In this document: positions 1-10,230 of the stretch, piece after piece
How the letters are laid out: every line of letters starts with the position of its first letter
Position numbering within the stretch: the first letter of the stretch is position 1
Assembly (NCBI GenBank): GCA_965218075.1
Contig: CBDCJZ010000003.1
Location: forward strand, 1,798,001-1,862,000
From: JANQHO01 sp965218075
GTDB taxonomy: Bacteria > Bacteroidota > Bacteroidia > Flavobacteriales > Schleiferiaceae
Direction: 5' to 3'
DNA length: 64,000 nucleotides
The notes under the pieces: model-generated
What the model saw: the letters and a program-made list of their open reading frames with translations, nothing else
Databases searched by the model: none
Told to the model about the DNA's origin: nothing
Position numbers and translations under genes: made by a program

Positions 1-1110
1 GAAATCAGTTACAGGGTTTTCTGTGAAATGTAGGCTAATCATTGAGCCTTTCCGGTTAATCTGATGTGGAAGGGAAGAGTTGTTGAGTAAATCTCTCAGG
101 CCTTTTTCAATTGCGTGGCACTTGTGGTCTAATTCGATATAAACTTCCGGGTGATTTTTGAGATATTTTAATAATGTAAGACCGGCTATCATAGCGATAG
201 GATTTCCGGAAAGGGTTCCGGCTTGATATACTGGTCCAATGGGAGCAACAAATTCCATAATGTCTTTTTTCCCTCCATATGCGCCAACCGGCATACCTGC
301 TCCTATTATTTTACCATAAGTAACTAAGTCGGCTCGTATGCCCAAGGTTTCCTGTACTCCACCGAAGCCTAAGCGGAATCCAGTCATCACTTCATCAAAA
401 ATGAGAATAATATTTTCCTGATCGCAGAGACTACGTAGGCCTTCTAGAAAACCATTCTTAGGTAAGATGCAACCCATGTTACCGGGAATGGGTTCAATGA
501 TAACAGCGGCTATTTCTCCTTTATTGGCCTCTATCAATTGTCTTACTTCTTTAAAATCGTTGTAATTCCCCACTAAGGTATCACTTGCAGTCCCAGAAGT
601 AACTCCTGAGCTATCTGGATAACCCAAAGTAAGCGCACCACTTCCTGCTTTAATAAGGAATGAATCACCGTGTCCATGATAACAACCCGCAAATTTTATA
701 ATCTTATCTTTCCCAGTGTAGCCACGGGCTAACCGAATGGCACTCATCGTAGCTTCAGTACCAGAGTTTACCATCCTCAGAAGTTCAATATTAGAGATGC
801 TTTCGCAGATAAGCTTGGCCAGTTGTATTTCCAGTTCGGTAGGAGCTCCGAAGGAAGTGGAGTCCTTCACTTTTTTCTGAATGGCCTCCACTACCGGCTC
901 AAAGGCATGTCCCATTATCATGGACCCCCAAGAGGCAATGTAGTCGACGTAACGATTGCCATCTTCATCGTACAGATAAGCTCCTTTGGCCCTCCTGATA
1001 AACAAGGGTGTCCCACCCACGGATTTAAAAGCACGTACCGGAGAGTTAACCCCACCTGGAATATATTGAGAAGCTTGTTTGAAGAGTCGTTGACTTGTTT
1101 TGATGGTCAT
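1..1110 (-). CDS. hemL: glutamate-1-semialdehyde 2,1-aminomutase, C-terminus cut by window edge
   Basis: PLP-dependent enzyme that converts glutamate-1-semialdehyde to 5-aminolevulinate in the C5 route to tetrapyrroles. The reverse strand reads 370 residues without a stop from the ATG at 1110: the N-terminal IPGGVNSPVRAF motif, YHGHGDSF near the middle and TYGKIIGAGMPVG, in which the lysine near residue 267 should bind PLP. The family is about 430 residues, so some 60 C-terminal residues lie left of base 1. No lesion is visible. The next gene on this strand upstream is a dead deacetylase, so hemL probably has its own promoter. Family identity is clear. Confidence 0.95.
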   Translation of the reverse strand, partial: MTIKTSQRLFKQASQYIPGGVNSPVRAFKSVGGTPLFIRRAKGAYLYDEDGNRYVDYIASWGSMIMGHAFEPVVEAIQKKVKDSTSFGAPTELEIQLAKLICESISNIELLRMVNSGTEATMSAIRLARGYTGKDKIIKFAGCYHGHGDSFLIKAGSGALTLGYPDSSGVTSGTASDTLVGNYNDFKEVRQLIEANKGEIAAVIIEPIPGNMGCILPKNGFLEGLRSLCDQENIILIFDEVMTGFRLGFGGVQETLGIRADLVTYGKIIGAGMPVGAYGGKKDIMEFVAPIGPVYQAGTLSGNPIAMIAGLTLLKYLKNHPEVYIELDHKCHAIEKGLRDLLNNSSLPHQINRKGSMISLHFTENPVTDF

Positions 1111-1799
1111 AAACCTAAGTCTTTTAACCAATTATCGCTAAATAATTACTCAGAAACTAGATGTTTTTAGTATAAAGCTACTTAGAGATGCCATTAAAAA
1201 ATGGTTAAGGAAAAAGTCGTAACCATAATCCTTTTTTACCTAAGATGGCAAAGATAGAAGATAGTTACAATACAGTGACAACAAATAAGAAAGCATGTAA
1301 AAGAAACAAAAAATAAGGTATACTCGTTTCCTATGGAACTTATCCTCTTCGAAATGACTCGGATAGAATTACTGGCTGGATATCTTTATGTTTGGTCATG
1401 ATTAGCTTAAGGGATTGTTTCCAAAATTTTTCAACAATTATAGCCTCTAACACTATCGTTTTGTCATAAAACTCCACCTCCCCTTTTGCCATTTTGGAAA
1501 TCACTACCAGCGAGCCGTATTATAAGCTTAAGTAGAATAGGTTGAACAACAATATAGATCGCGAGAGATTATCTTGATGTAATGTGTTCCACAAAACACA
1601 AGAAATGCCGGAAATCTATTTCTTTTATTGGTTCTTTGTTTGACTATTTGGGGGGGAAGTGGGGAGTATAATCCCGCAAAGTATAAAGAGATGAGGTTTA
1701 AAGAAATCCTCTATTATGAGAAGAGTTTTCCCATTTGAAAAAAATTCAGTCGAATGGAATAGCTACTCCCTGTATCATTATTAAAATAATAATGAGAGT
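1111..1799. other. intergenic stretch with one dispersed-repeat copy
   Basis: I see no open frame with recognisable content here. At 1416-1435 it holds GTTTCCAAAATTTTTCAACA, which also occurs on the other strand at 42215-42234 and in part at 17575-17595. The rest is AT-rich and structureless to my eye. Confidence 0.5.
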
Positions 1800-2432
1800 T
1801 CAGGATTTAGAATCAATTAAGGTTACGGTCTTCAAACCACTTTTGTCAGCTTCTTGTAAAACTAAAAGTAGGCATACTTTTAATTGGCTCCGGGCTTTAG
1901 CACTATCGTGAAAAACAATTGATAGAAACGACCTTCATGTTTTGTATAATATTTTGGGAACCTAGAACGCCTTTAATCCCGTATCAAAAATCGCCACTTA
2001 AAATATCCCACGTTACCGATAGGAAGCCCTGTTAGCTGCTTTAGTCTGTGATATTTTAATGTGTCCATAAGGATTCCGAAATAAGGCCAAAGAAATGACT
2101 TCTTCACACAATTTTATGTCTCAGAGATATATATTATCTTATCGTCAGTTTTCTATCCATTGAGCTGATAAAATGTATGATTGCCGATGGAATGCCCTTT
2201 TAGGCTATGGTTAGTTTGGTTAAGTCTAAGAAATGTAAAACCATTGTTGTCTATCGAAAAAGTAGCTTTGGCGTTAAAATTATTGAACTGATTTAGTACC
2301 CATTTTGTTACCAGTGAGATAGAGTCATCCTCAAAAGTGAGGTAAGCAAAATTGTCTGCTGCTTTTCCTTGTCAAATTCTGTTGGGGATAAATTTTTTGA
2401 GCTGCCAAGGGGGTTTTTACCCAATACTTCAT
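1800..2432 (-). pseudogene. NodB-type polysaccharide deacetylase, broken
   Basis: Read in shifting frames on the reverse strand, this stretch gives an ordered NodB-homology protein: MKYWVKTPLAAQKIYP at the start, then LTFEDDS where an active enzyme has LTFDDGP, FNAKATFS, KGHSIGNHTF (the metal-binding GNHT loop), LFRNPYGH (normally RPPYG), WDILSGDF and finally FHDSAKARSQL and a TGA at 1800. At least three frameshifts and an in-frame TAG after GNHTFYQLNG separate these blocks. The catalytic aspartate motif is itself altered. Active relatives remove acetyl or N-acetyl groups from cell-surface glycans at the envelope. The gene is certainly dead in this reading; the family call rests on the order of several motifs. 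Confidence 0.8.
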
Positions 2433-2494
2433 AGAGCTAAAATATCTATGATCGATAAAACAAAAAGTCTTCAACAGAGGCTTTTTGTTCAAAG

Positions 2495-5400
2495 CTAGAT
2501 CATGCCCAATGGCCTTAATGCATTTTGATATCGTTCAAAGAGATCGTTTTTCTTCAAATCATCCATTTTACTACTACTGTTATTTTCATATTGCTGTACA
2601 ATTCGAAACAGCATCTGATAATAACTGGCAGCAGTCTGAATCTGCTGATTAACTCGTCTGCGGTCAAGCCCCTTAAACTGTTCGTAATATTTTAGTTCTT
2701 CATCTAAGCGATTTGCAAACAGATTGACCATAGCTCGGCCTTTTTCCGAAGCATTAGCCTTGTAGTATCCCTCTATTACACTGAAAACAAAATAATTGTA
2801 CCGAAACTTGTCTTCGGGCATTTTTTCAACACACAAATCCAGAACTTCAATAGCTTTTTCGTTTTTTCCTTCTTCAGCAAGTTTAATGGCTAGTCGGCCA
2901 AAAGAATTTCTCAAATTATAAGATAGTCTGCGGTTAGTTTCATCTAAATACACATCAGGATTTTCCATGTTGCCAAACCTAAACTTTTGTGTCATATTCT
3001 CATACATAGTTGATGAGACTACCTCTCCAAAGTCAACCACTTCATTTCTTTTGGAATGGCTAACCGGAACAAAGCGATAAGCCATACCTTCTAACTGGAA
3101 ATACTCATCTAACCAGAAATAAGATTTGCTACTGTTACCAACCGTTACGCTAAAGTAAATAGGCCGTTCCCAATTGTTGTGAGCAACTAAATCTATTACC
3201 ATCATATCTCGTTTGGAAAGGGCATTGGACTTTATATCCCAATCGATATAATCTACAATTTTTGAAGTATCAGAAGCAGGGACTACATTATTGGCGAGCA
3301 CCTCCTCTTTGTTAATGTTTACCCTGAGCTTTTTAACGGGGAAATAAATGAGGGGCTTGGAACCATAACCCCTGAATTTATTACTGTTATCATTCCTTTT
3401 GATATAGTTAATAAAATCAGTTGCCATCCAACGGCCTTTTATGCCTCTGTCGCGATAATAGATAACGTCACGGGTACCTTGTTTATATTGATCGTGCTCA
3501 AAAGTAAAGGGAACAGGGCCCCCATCATAAGTAGCTCTTTTCATCTGGTCAATATACCAGTCAGTATTGAGAAGGCTCAAATTGACCACTCTTACATCTG
3601 TTCGATAACCTTCCACTTCCTGGACGTACCAGAGAGGGAAAGTGTCATTATCGCCATTGGTAAACAATATGGAATTGGGGGCACAGGAGTCCAGGTAAGC
3701 CTTGGCAATATCTCGTGCTGTATAGCGATTGGAACGATCGTGATCATCCCAGTTTTCTCTGGCCATAATGCCAGGCACTAACAGCAGGCATAAAGCTGAA
3801 GTAGCAATGGCAATATGGGTGTTTTTGTTTTTGAAAAGCTCAAATAAAGCCTGTACACCTAAACCTATCCATATGGTAAATACATAAAAAGAACCTACAA
3901 AAGCATAATCCCTTTCGCGTGGTTCAAAAGGTTTCTGATTGGTATAAATGACAACTGCTATACCAGTAAACAGAAAAAATAAAAGTACAGCCCAGGCATC
4001 TTTACTGGAGTGCATAAAGTGAAAGTATAATCCTACTAAGCCTAATAACAAAGGCAGTAGAAAATAGGTATTACGGGCTGGATTGTTTTTTAAGTGATAG
4101 GGTAAGTTGGACTGTGGGCCCAAACGCATTTTATCCAGGAAGCCAATACCACTGATCCAGTTTCCACTAGTAACTTCATAGCGATGCTGCTCATCGTTTT
4201 GTCTTCCTGCAAAATTCCACATAAAGTAACGCCACCACATATGTCCAATTTGATAGTTGAAAAAGAAACTTAGATTTTCACTAAAAGTTGGCCGCTTCTT
4301 TTTATCCTTGATTTCTGCTATCTCAATATAATTTTTGACATGGTTAGGTTCACTGCTCCACATACGGGGAAAGAAACCCATATAATTCTCGTCAAAGTTC
4401 TGTATACTGCTGACACGGTCATTGGAAACTATATACTTACCAGTTTTTTCATCTTTTTTATAAATAGGGTTTCCATCTTTAAACGGTTGTCGCCGGTTTA
4501 AGGGAGCATTGAAATACTGGCCATAAAGTACAGGCCAGTCTCCGTACTGTTCACGATTGTAGTATGCTAAAAGAGAAAGAGCATCCTCAGGGTTATTTTC
4601 ATCAATGGGAGTGTTGGCATTAGACCGTATTGCCAATGTAACAAAGGTAGAACATCCCAAGATGATGAATGAAACGGAAAGAATTAAAGTATTCCAAAGT
4701 GGACGTTTTTTTTTGCAGGTATAATTGAGACCTAATATTGCCAGTGTAACCAATAGGATTAGCATGAAAAGGGTACCACTGTTAAAGGGTAGTCCTATTG
4801 TATTTACAAATAATATCTCGAGTTTACCAAAAGAACTGAGTATAATGGGAATGATACCGGCAAATACAATTCCCAGCACCGAGATAGCAATAATATTGTA
4901 AATAATAAACTTGCTCTTGGTGATTTTCGAGTCTTTTTTAAAGAAGTAAATCATTACAATAGCGGGGATAGTAAGAAGAGCCAGAATGTGTGCCCCAATT
5001 GCCAAACCTACCATATAAGCAATAAGTATTAACCATCTATTAGCCCGGAAGCTTTTATCCACTTCGTTTTCCCATTTTAAAATAGCCCAGAAAGCCATTG
5101 CAGTAAAAAGAGATGACATGGCATATACCTCGCCTTCAACAGCTGAAAACCAAAAGCTGTCACTAAAAGTGCAAGCCAAGGCTCCAACTACACCGCTACC
5201 TAAAATAACGGTAATACGAGCATCATTAATCTCCCCATATTTTGAAGCAAATTTTCTTCCTAAAGCCGTAATAGTCCAAAATAAAAACAGGATAGTGAAT
5301 GAACTACTAAGGGCAGATACTAAGTTTACCATTAATGCTTGTTTGAGCACGTCACCCATAGCAAACTGAGAGAAGAAGCTGCCTATTAACTGAAAAAAAG

Positions 5401-5566
5401 GAGCACCTGGAGGATGTCCAACCTGCAATTTTACAGCAGTGGCAATGTATTCTCCACAATCCCAAAAACTAGATGTAGGCTCAATAGTTGAGACATAAAC
5501 AGTGGTGGCAATGACAAAAATTATCCAACCAATAATGTTGTTTAACTTAGCGTAGTTTTTCTGCAT
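2495..5566 (-). CDS. DUF2723 family GT-C-like multi-pass membrane protein
   Basis: Long integral membrane protein of 1023 residues. The start has one membrane segment, then SSFWDCGEYIATAVKLQVGHP, the conserved acidic DCGE loop typical of DUF2723 proteins and resembling the catalytic loop of GT-C glycosyltransferases. About a dozen hydrophobic segments follow up to residue 590, then a soluble part and a C-terminal helical, TPR-like region (near 900-1000, with KNEKAIEVLDLCVEKMPED). The length suits the family, which is common in Bacteroidota and usually next to no fixed partner. The substrate is unknown; a role in lipid-linked sugar transfer or protein glycosylation is inference. The frame is intact, with native AT-rich codon use. 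Confidence 0.85.
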   Translation of the reverse strand: MQKNYAKLNNIIGWIIFVIATTVYVSTIEPTSSFWDCGEYIATAVKLQVGHPPGAPFFQLIGSFFSQFAMGDVLKQALMVNLVSALSSSFTILFLFWTITALGRKFASKYGEINDARITVILGSGVVGALACTFSDSFWFSAVEGEVYAMSSLFTAMAFWAILKWENEVDKSFRANRWLILIAYMVGLAIGAHILALLTIPAIVMIYFFKKDSKITKSKFIIYNIIAISVLGIVFAGIIPIILSSFGKLEILFVNTIGLPFNSGTLFMLILLVTLAILGLNYTCKKKRPLWNTLILSVSFIILGCSTFVTLAIRSNANTPIDENNPEDALSLLAYYNREQYGDWPVLYGQYFNAPLNRRQPFKDGNPIYKKDEKTGKYIVSNDRVSSIQNFDENYMGFFPRMWSSEPNHVKNYIEIAEIKDKKKRPTFSENLSFFFNYQIGHMWWRYFMWNFAGRQNDEQHRYEVTSGNWISGIGFLDKMRLGPQSNLPYHLKNNPARNTYFLLPLLLGLVGLYFHFMHSSKDAWAVLLFFLFTGIAVVIYTNQKPFEPRERDYAFVGSFYVFTIWIGLGVQALFELFKNKNTHIAIATSALCLLLVPGIMARENWDDHDRSNRYTARDIAKAYLDSCAPNSILFTNGDNDTFPLWYVQEVEGYRTDVRVVNLSLLNTDWYIDQMKRATYDGGPVPFTFEHDQYKQGTRDVIYYRDRGIKGRWMATDFINYIKRNDNSNKFRGYGSKPLIYFPVKKLRVNINKEEVLANNVVPASDTSKIVDYIDWDIKSNALSKRDMMVIDLVAHNNWERPIYFSVTVGNSSKSYFWLDEYFQLEGMAYRFVPVSHSKRNEVVDFGEVVSSTMYENMTQKFRFGNMENPDVYLDETNRRLSYNLRNSFGRLAIKLAEEGKNEKAIEVLDLCVEKMPEDKFRYNYFVFSVIEGYYKANASEKGRAMVNLFANRLDEELKYYEQFKGLDRRRVNQQIQTAASYYQMLFRIVQQYENNSSSKMDDLKKNDLFERYQNALRPLGMI

Positions 5567-5711
5567 TTTATAGCGAGATTTATCTAAGCGGTGAATTTAT
5601 AAAATTCGTCAGTGAGGAAAACAAAGAGTTCTTAAAAACTGTGGAAGGAATATCAACAAAGACTTTCAGGGTTCATAAGTGATTTATTATCTTTTCACCT
5701 CTATTTAATAA

Positions 5712-5783
5712 TGTCCCATCGTCTAATTGGCAGGACGGCGGATTTTGGTTCCGTCAATCTAGGTTCGAATCCTAGTGGGACAG
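5712..5783 (+). tRNA. tRNA-Gln (anticodon UUG)
   Basis: A full cloverleaf can be folded. The acceptor stem is TGTCCCA with TGGGACA, the anticodon stem GCGGA with TCCGT around the loop TTTTGGT (anticodon TTG), and the T arm carries GGTTCGAATCC. The discriminator base is G and no CCA is encoded. The DNA just downstream changes character (PIF1-like helicase, decayed foreign operon), so this tRNA may have served as an insertion point, though I found no second copy of its 3-prime end. Confidence 0.95.
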
Positions 5784-5810
5784 CTGATTAGTAAAGAAGG
5801 TGATTTTGAT

Positions 5811-5915
5811 ATGCAGATTGATTGTTTGAGAGGGGTAGATGTTTTAGCTGGTTTGTCGGAGAGGGAGCAGAAAATTGAGGGTATATCTGTGTCATCGAAC
5901 ATATTTTGTCTTTAA
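5811..5915 (+). CDS. 34-residue ORF resembling the start of a Crp/Fnr-type regulator
   Basis: The reading begins MQIDCLRGVDVLAGLSEREQ. The segment LRGVDVLAGLSERE looks like the conserved entry into a cyclic-nucleotide-binding domain, but the frame stops after 34 residues and no continuation is seen. It may be a gene stub left at the edge of the inserted DNA, or chance. Confidence 0.25.
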   Translation: MQIDCLRGVDVLAGLSEREQKIEGISVSSNIFCL

Positions 5916-5948
5916 TTAGTGGGAGTATTTTGTTATACTGTTACCGTT

Positions 5949-7262
5949 ATGAAACAGGAAACGGCATTGGAGGTACTGAAATCAGGGGTTAATGTATTTT
6001 TAACCGGTGAACCGGGAGCAGGGAAGACATACACCATTGGACAATATGTTGCATGGCTGCGGGATTTGGAGAAGTCTGTTGCGAAGTCTGTTGCAGTTAC
6101 GGCGTCAACCGGTATTGCGGCAAGCCATCTTAGCGGGCGCACCATTCATTCATGGAGCGGAATTGGATTAAGAGAAAAGCTGACACAGGATGATGTCAAA
6201 GACATACTCAAGAGAAGTAAAATTGCGCAGCGCATTAGTGGCACAGAGGTGCTAATTATTGATGAGGTGTCTATGCTTAGTGGAACTCTTTTGGGTGATT
6301 TAGATGTGCTGTTTCGCACTGGACGTCTTGACCGGAAGCCGTTTGGCGGGATGCAGGTTGTGCTCGTCGGAGATTTTTTTCAACTTCCGCCGGTGTCAAA
6401 AGGTGAGGAGGCGGTATATGCGTTTAAATCGGAGGTGTGGGAACAGGCAGATCTGCGGATCTGCTACCTCACTGAGCAATATCGTCAGGAAGACACCTCA
6501 TTTCTTGATTTATTGCGTGCGGTACGCAGCGGCTCAGTTAAAGAGAAACATTATGCGCTACTGCGGCGACAGGACACTATTACTTATGAAGGTCGGGAGC
6601 CGACAATACTGCATTCGCATAATCGTGAGGTTGAGCGGGATAACACTGAGCGTCTTGCTGCGCTGCCTGGCAAAGAGCATGTGTTTGAGATGAAAAAGTA
6701 TGGTCCGAAGCAGCTTGTTAAGGCAATTGTTAAAGGGTGCATCTCTCCGGAATTATTAAAATTGAAAGAGGGTGCGATGGTGATGTTTACCAAGAACAAT
6801 CCTAAGAAAGGTTTCATAAACGGAACACTCGGTACTGTTGTTACGTTTGACACTGACTGCGAACTGCCAATTGTTAAAACCTTTGACGGGAAAACCGTTA
6901 TCGCCAAGCAGATGAATTGGGATGTGTTGGAGAATGGCAAAGTGGTCGCGAGCGTGAAACAAATTCCATTGCGGCTTGCGTGGGCTTTGACCATACACAA
7001 AAGTCAAGGTGCATCACTTGATGCTGCCGAAATAAACCTCTCCAAAGTATTTGTTGAAGGGCAGGGGTATGTCGCGCTGTCACGCGTGCGGACGCTCGGA
7101 GGGTTAAAAATAGCCGGCGATATAAACGCACAGGCGTTGTGTGTGGCACCGGCAATATTGGAACAGGATGTGATATTTCATGAGCAAAGCGGAAAGATGG
7201 AACAATGGTATGCAAAGAACCGCAATAGGGTTCGTGAGGAGCAGGCAGCATTTATTGCTTAA
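5949..7262 (+). CDS. PIF1/RecD2-like superfamily 1 DNA helicase
   Basis: ATP-dependent 5-to-3 DNA helicase of 437 residues. Walker A is GEPGAGKT near residue 25, Walker B LIIDEVSML near 104, then the Q-and-R motif regions GDFFQLPPV and LTEQYRQ. A conserved C-terminal block ALTIHKSQGASLD and GYVALSRVRTL completes the PIF1 set. A GTG at 5919 would add ten residues, but the ATG at 5949 starts exactly where relatives start (ETALEVLKSGVNVFLTG). Codon use is richer in G and C than in neighbouring native genes. From memory, this compact form is common in Patescibacteria. The gene is intact and stands alone; its role here is unknown, possibly replication or recombination of a past mobile element. Confidence 0.85.
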   Translation: MKQETALEVLKSGVNVFLTGEPGAGKTYTIGQYVAWLRDLEKSVAKSVAVTASTGIAASHLSGRTIHSWSGIGLREKLTQDDVKDILKRSKIAQRISGTEVLIIDEVSMLSGTLLGDLDVLFRTGRLDRKPFGGMQVVLVGDFFQLPPVSKGEEAVYAFKSEVWEQADLRICYLTEQYRQEDTSFLDLLRAVRSGSVKEKHYALLRRQDTITYEGREPTILHSHNREVERDNTERLAALPGKEHVFEMKKYGPKQLVKAIVKGCISPELLKLKEGAMVMFTKNNPKKGFINGTLGTVVTFDTDCELPIVKTFDGKTVIAKQMNWDVLENGKVVASVKQIPLRLAWALTIHKSQGASLDAAEINLSKVFVEGQGYVALSRVRTLGGLKIAGDINAQALCVAPAILEQDVIFHEQSGKMEQWYAKNRNRVREEQAAFIA

Positions 7263-7305
7263 TCACGGTATTTTTATGCAGTATCGTCATTGTGTATAAC
7301 CGGGG

Positions 7306-7334
7306 TTGACAGGATTGTTTTGGCTTGCTATCTT
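7306..7334 (+). promoter_or_regulatory. sigma70-like promoter with no downstream gene
   Basis: TTGACA at 7306-7311, a 17-base spacer, then TATCTT at 7329-7334. It points right, but the next genes run left, so it is either chance or the residue of a lost gene. Confidence 0.2.
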
Positions 7335-7362
7335 AACCATTATTAACCACGGTGTGTGTTTG

Positions 7363-8123
7363 CTATCGGTCTGTGTCTGTTTTGTGCTGTAGATAACAAG
7401 CGGAGTGTAAAAAAGCATAAGCCTTTATTGTTGTGCGGGAGGGTTCTATTAGTAACATAATTTGATTACAGGATGAGCGAGCCACGGACAAAAAAAACTT
7501 TTTCTCAGTATAAATGGTCAGCATTACCGCAGTGGTTTTTGAGTTTTTTAAAATTCGCTTCAGTTCTTCTTGCAACCGTCTTTTGGTAAGCTCATCTAAC
7601 GCACCAAATGGCTCATCAAGCAACATAAACATCAGATAGATTTACCAATGCCCTGGCAAACGCAATCCTTTGTGCCATACCTCCAGACAATTGATGAGGA
7701 TATGCGTTAGCAAAATGCTCAAGATCAAAAATCTTAAGAATTTTATTTATCGGACCCCTCTCCATTTTGACTGATGGAAAGTGCAAATTTAATGTTATCT
7801 CTCAACGAAAACCAGGGTAATAACCGATGTTCCTGAAACACTATACCGCAATCTCTCGCCGGGCCCTTCACGACCCTCTCTCCCAAAATTATTTTTCCTA
7901 AAAAATCAACATCAAGTCCTGAAATTAGTCTTAAAAGTGTACTTTTATCACATTCGCTCGGACCTAAAATACAAACAAACTCGTTAGGTTTTACATTAAA
8001 GTTAAAGTCAAGATTACCCAAAACCTTAAGCGGTTGCTGCGAATCCCGAAAGGTTTTATTTGATATATTTACAGTGAGTGACTTAGACATAGATGTTATT
8101 TCCCGGTAAAAACAGTTCTCCAC
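7363..8123 (-). pseudogene. ABC transporter ATPase of the SsuB/TauB/NrtD type, broken
   Basis: The reverse strand encodes an ATPase in at least two frames. The first (8123 to 7743) has VCILGPSECDKST where a live enzyme has GPSGCGKST, so Walker A is destroyed, and the Q-loop region IVFQEHRLLPW. The frame then shifts and continues HQLSGGMAQRIAFARAL (signature motif), shifts again and gives MLLDEPFGALDEL (Walker B and D-loop). Beyond this the sequence is scrambled. In working systems this subunit powers uptake of sulfonates, taurine or nitrate. With the permease and binding-protein remnants upstream it forms a decayed operon. Confidence 0.85.
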
Positions 8124-8875
8124 TTGGTTAACCTCTTTTCAAGAATACCCACCACATCATCTTGATCTATTACTTCAAAATCATTACTTAATCATACCAA
8201 CTAACATATCATCGGTTCTGGAAAAATTTCGTGAGTCCCAAATAAACTAACCAAGTCCTTCTGATGAGGCAATAACTTCAGCTGCAATTAATAATATCCA
8301 TGAGAGTCCGAGAGCAATACGCATACCTACAAAGATGTTTGGTATAGCTGATGGTAACAAAATCTTTGAAACGAGCTCGCGGTTTGATTTTCTATATACA
8401 TGTGCAACATCAATAAGTTTTTGATCTACTGATCTGATTCCTTCCACTGTGTTAAGATAAATAACCACAAAAGAAGCGATGACAAGCAAACCTATCTTTG
8501 AAGTTTCTCCGATGCCAAAAAGTATGACAAGTAACGGTATCCACGCTATAGGAGGGATAGGTGGTAAAAATTGTATTGTTGATGAAACAGCTCTCTCAAC
8601 TAATTTTGATATGCCAACAGCAACGCCCAAAATAAGACCGAGGACACCGCCTATCATAAAGCCGAGTAGCAAACTCACAAACGAATGAACGATCAGATCA
8701 CCATTAAAAAGTAGTTCGAAGAAATTTGTAACAACCTGAAAAGGACCGGCAATGAGTGTATTAGGAATGGTACCCGACACAACTGCCCACTCCCATAAGG
8801 CAACCAAAAAAACAGGTAGTAGCAGACCTATGAAATAATTTTTAATCTTCTTCGCTAAGCGCGCGACAGCTTCAT
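8100..8875 (-). pseudogene. ABC transporter permease of the SsuC/TauC type, broken
   Basis: The central frame (8807 to 8247) carries several membrane helices and the conserved loop SAIPNIFVGMRIALGLSW of BPD-type permeases. It is interrupted at GLG by a TAG where relatives have tyrosine; reading through gives FIWDSRNFSRTDDMLVGMI, the expected continuation. The start MKLSRA at 8875 is joined to LAKKIKNYF only by a frameshift, and the tail ILEKRLTKWR lies in yet another frame. So the gene has a nonsense change plus at least two indels. It would have formed the membrane channel for the adjacent ATPase. Confidence 0.85.
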
Positions 8876-8882
8876 ATCAATT

Positions 8883-9865
8883 TTAGAGGTCAAGAACATC
8901 TCTTCGAACATCAACCTCATTTTCTATAAATCCTAAGTCAGAATACAAAAAATCTGCAATAGCCTGTAAATAATCAACTTCACTTTCACCAACACGCGGT
9001 TTAAAGTCGTGTTTCGGCCAAGCCCTATCCACTATTTCAATTGGCAAATCAAGATCTTCAGCGACAATTTGCTTCGCTCCATCTTCATTTCTGACAACCC
9101 AATCTTGCTCTCGCGCAAAAACATTCAATATGTCTCTCGTAACATCTGGATACTGCTGAGCAAAATCATTTCTAACAACAGTGATAAGTAATGTCAAAAC
9201 ATCAGCACCAGGAAGAACCCTTCCTGTGCCTTGCCACCTCCTCCTGCTCAACAAATGGCGGCCAAACTGCCCAAGCATCAATTTTTCCAGACTTAAATGC
9301 AGCCTTTGCCGCGGGAGGCAACATATCAACAATTTCAACATTCGCAAGAGAAAGTCCAACACCTTGCAAAACTTTCCCAATACCATAGTGAGAGCTTGAT
9401 CCGGCAAGTACAGCAATCTTTTTACCTTTCAAGTCTGCAACGGTGATTAATACTTGAGTTTGTTGGTACTATGATTTCCTGCAAATCGGCAACCCAAATA
9501 CCGTTTATTTTCATATCAATACCAGCACTTCCAATAATTGCAGGAGGCTCTGCTTCAAAAATTATATCAATATTTCTAGTTGCAAACGCTTCGTTTATAG
9601 AGGGAAGAGTTTGCAACTCTTGAAACTTCACAGTCGTTCCATGCTTCCGAGCAATTTCCTCAAACCAACCATTTCTTATTGCCACATGATACGGAGCATA
9701 ACTTATAGATTTAGAAAAGCTTCCGATTTTTATTACATCCTTTGTGGTAGTATTACCCACACCTTTATCAGATAATACCCCTCCTTGGCTAACAAAGCTA
9801 ATTACAACCAATAATACAACAACAACCAAAATCACTGAAAATATTTTTGTCAATTGCGATTTCAT
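8883..9865 (-). pseudogene. substrate-binding protein of the SsuA/TauA/NrtA type, broken
   Basis: The N-terminal piece (9865 to 9422) has a membrane anchor and IKIGSFSKSISYAPYHVAI, typical of NMT1/SsuA-like binding proteins. A frame change near 9430 leads to GKKIAVLAGSSSHYGIGKVL and IDAWAVWPPFVEQEEVA, and a further change near 9200 to the C-terminal piece (ITVVRNDFAQQYPD, then RDVLDL). The binding protein normally delivers the substrate to the permease outside the cytoplasmic membrane. With all three subunits broken, the operon cannot work. I cannot tell sulfonate, taurine and nitrate specificity apart. Confidence 0.85.
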
Positions 9866-9958
9866 AATACTTTTACCTAGATATAATATTAATAGTATTA
9901 TGCACTATAAACATAAAAATAGACCAACCTGTGTAAAAAACATTAAAAATTAATCAAG

Positions 9959-10045
9959 CCCTTGTATTTTCTCTTTACTGCTTATCGCCTCGCTTGCGAG
10001 GCTGAAATGGCGTGCGGGATGAATTGAAAAGAGAAAATACAAGGG
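9959..10045. repeat. 18-bp perfect inverted repeat enclosing a GC hairpin
   Basis: The left arm CCCTTGTATTTTCTCTTT (9959-9976) is matched without error by its reverse complement at 10028-10045. The 51-base interior contains a second hairpin, GCCTCG-CTTG-CGAGGC, at 9987-10002. No coding frame runs through it. The layout resembles a small non-autonomous mobile element or a structured RNA. The sequence to 10230 shows no gene; 10065-10110 holds short GC-rich direct echoes (GAGCGGAGTGAGC, GAACGGAGCG). Confidence 0.7.
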
Positions 10046-10230
10046 TACTCTGGCACCGGTTTACGGTTCCGGATAGAGCGGAGTGAGCACTAGCGAACGG
10101 AGCGAAAGTGTTTAACAAGTTCAACTGCAAGCCGTTTCAGACAGCCCATCAGTAAAGTGTTAGGGTCCGCGCTCACTGTTGTTCTTCCTTTACTGTGGTG
10201 CTCATTTTTCCAAGTGTTGGAGTGTTTCAT

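Noticed and set aside
1981..2060. A TGLPIGNVG stretch on the bottom strand resembling a reverse transcriptase motif
   Set aside because: The flanking frames fit a NodB deacetylase in order, and no YxDD or other polymerase motif follows.
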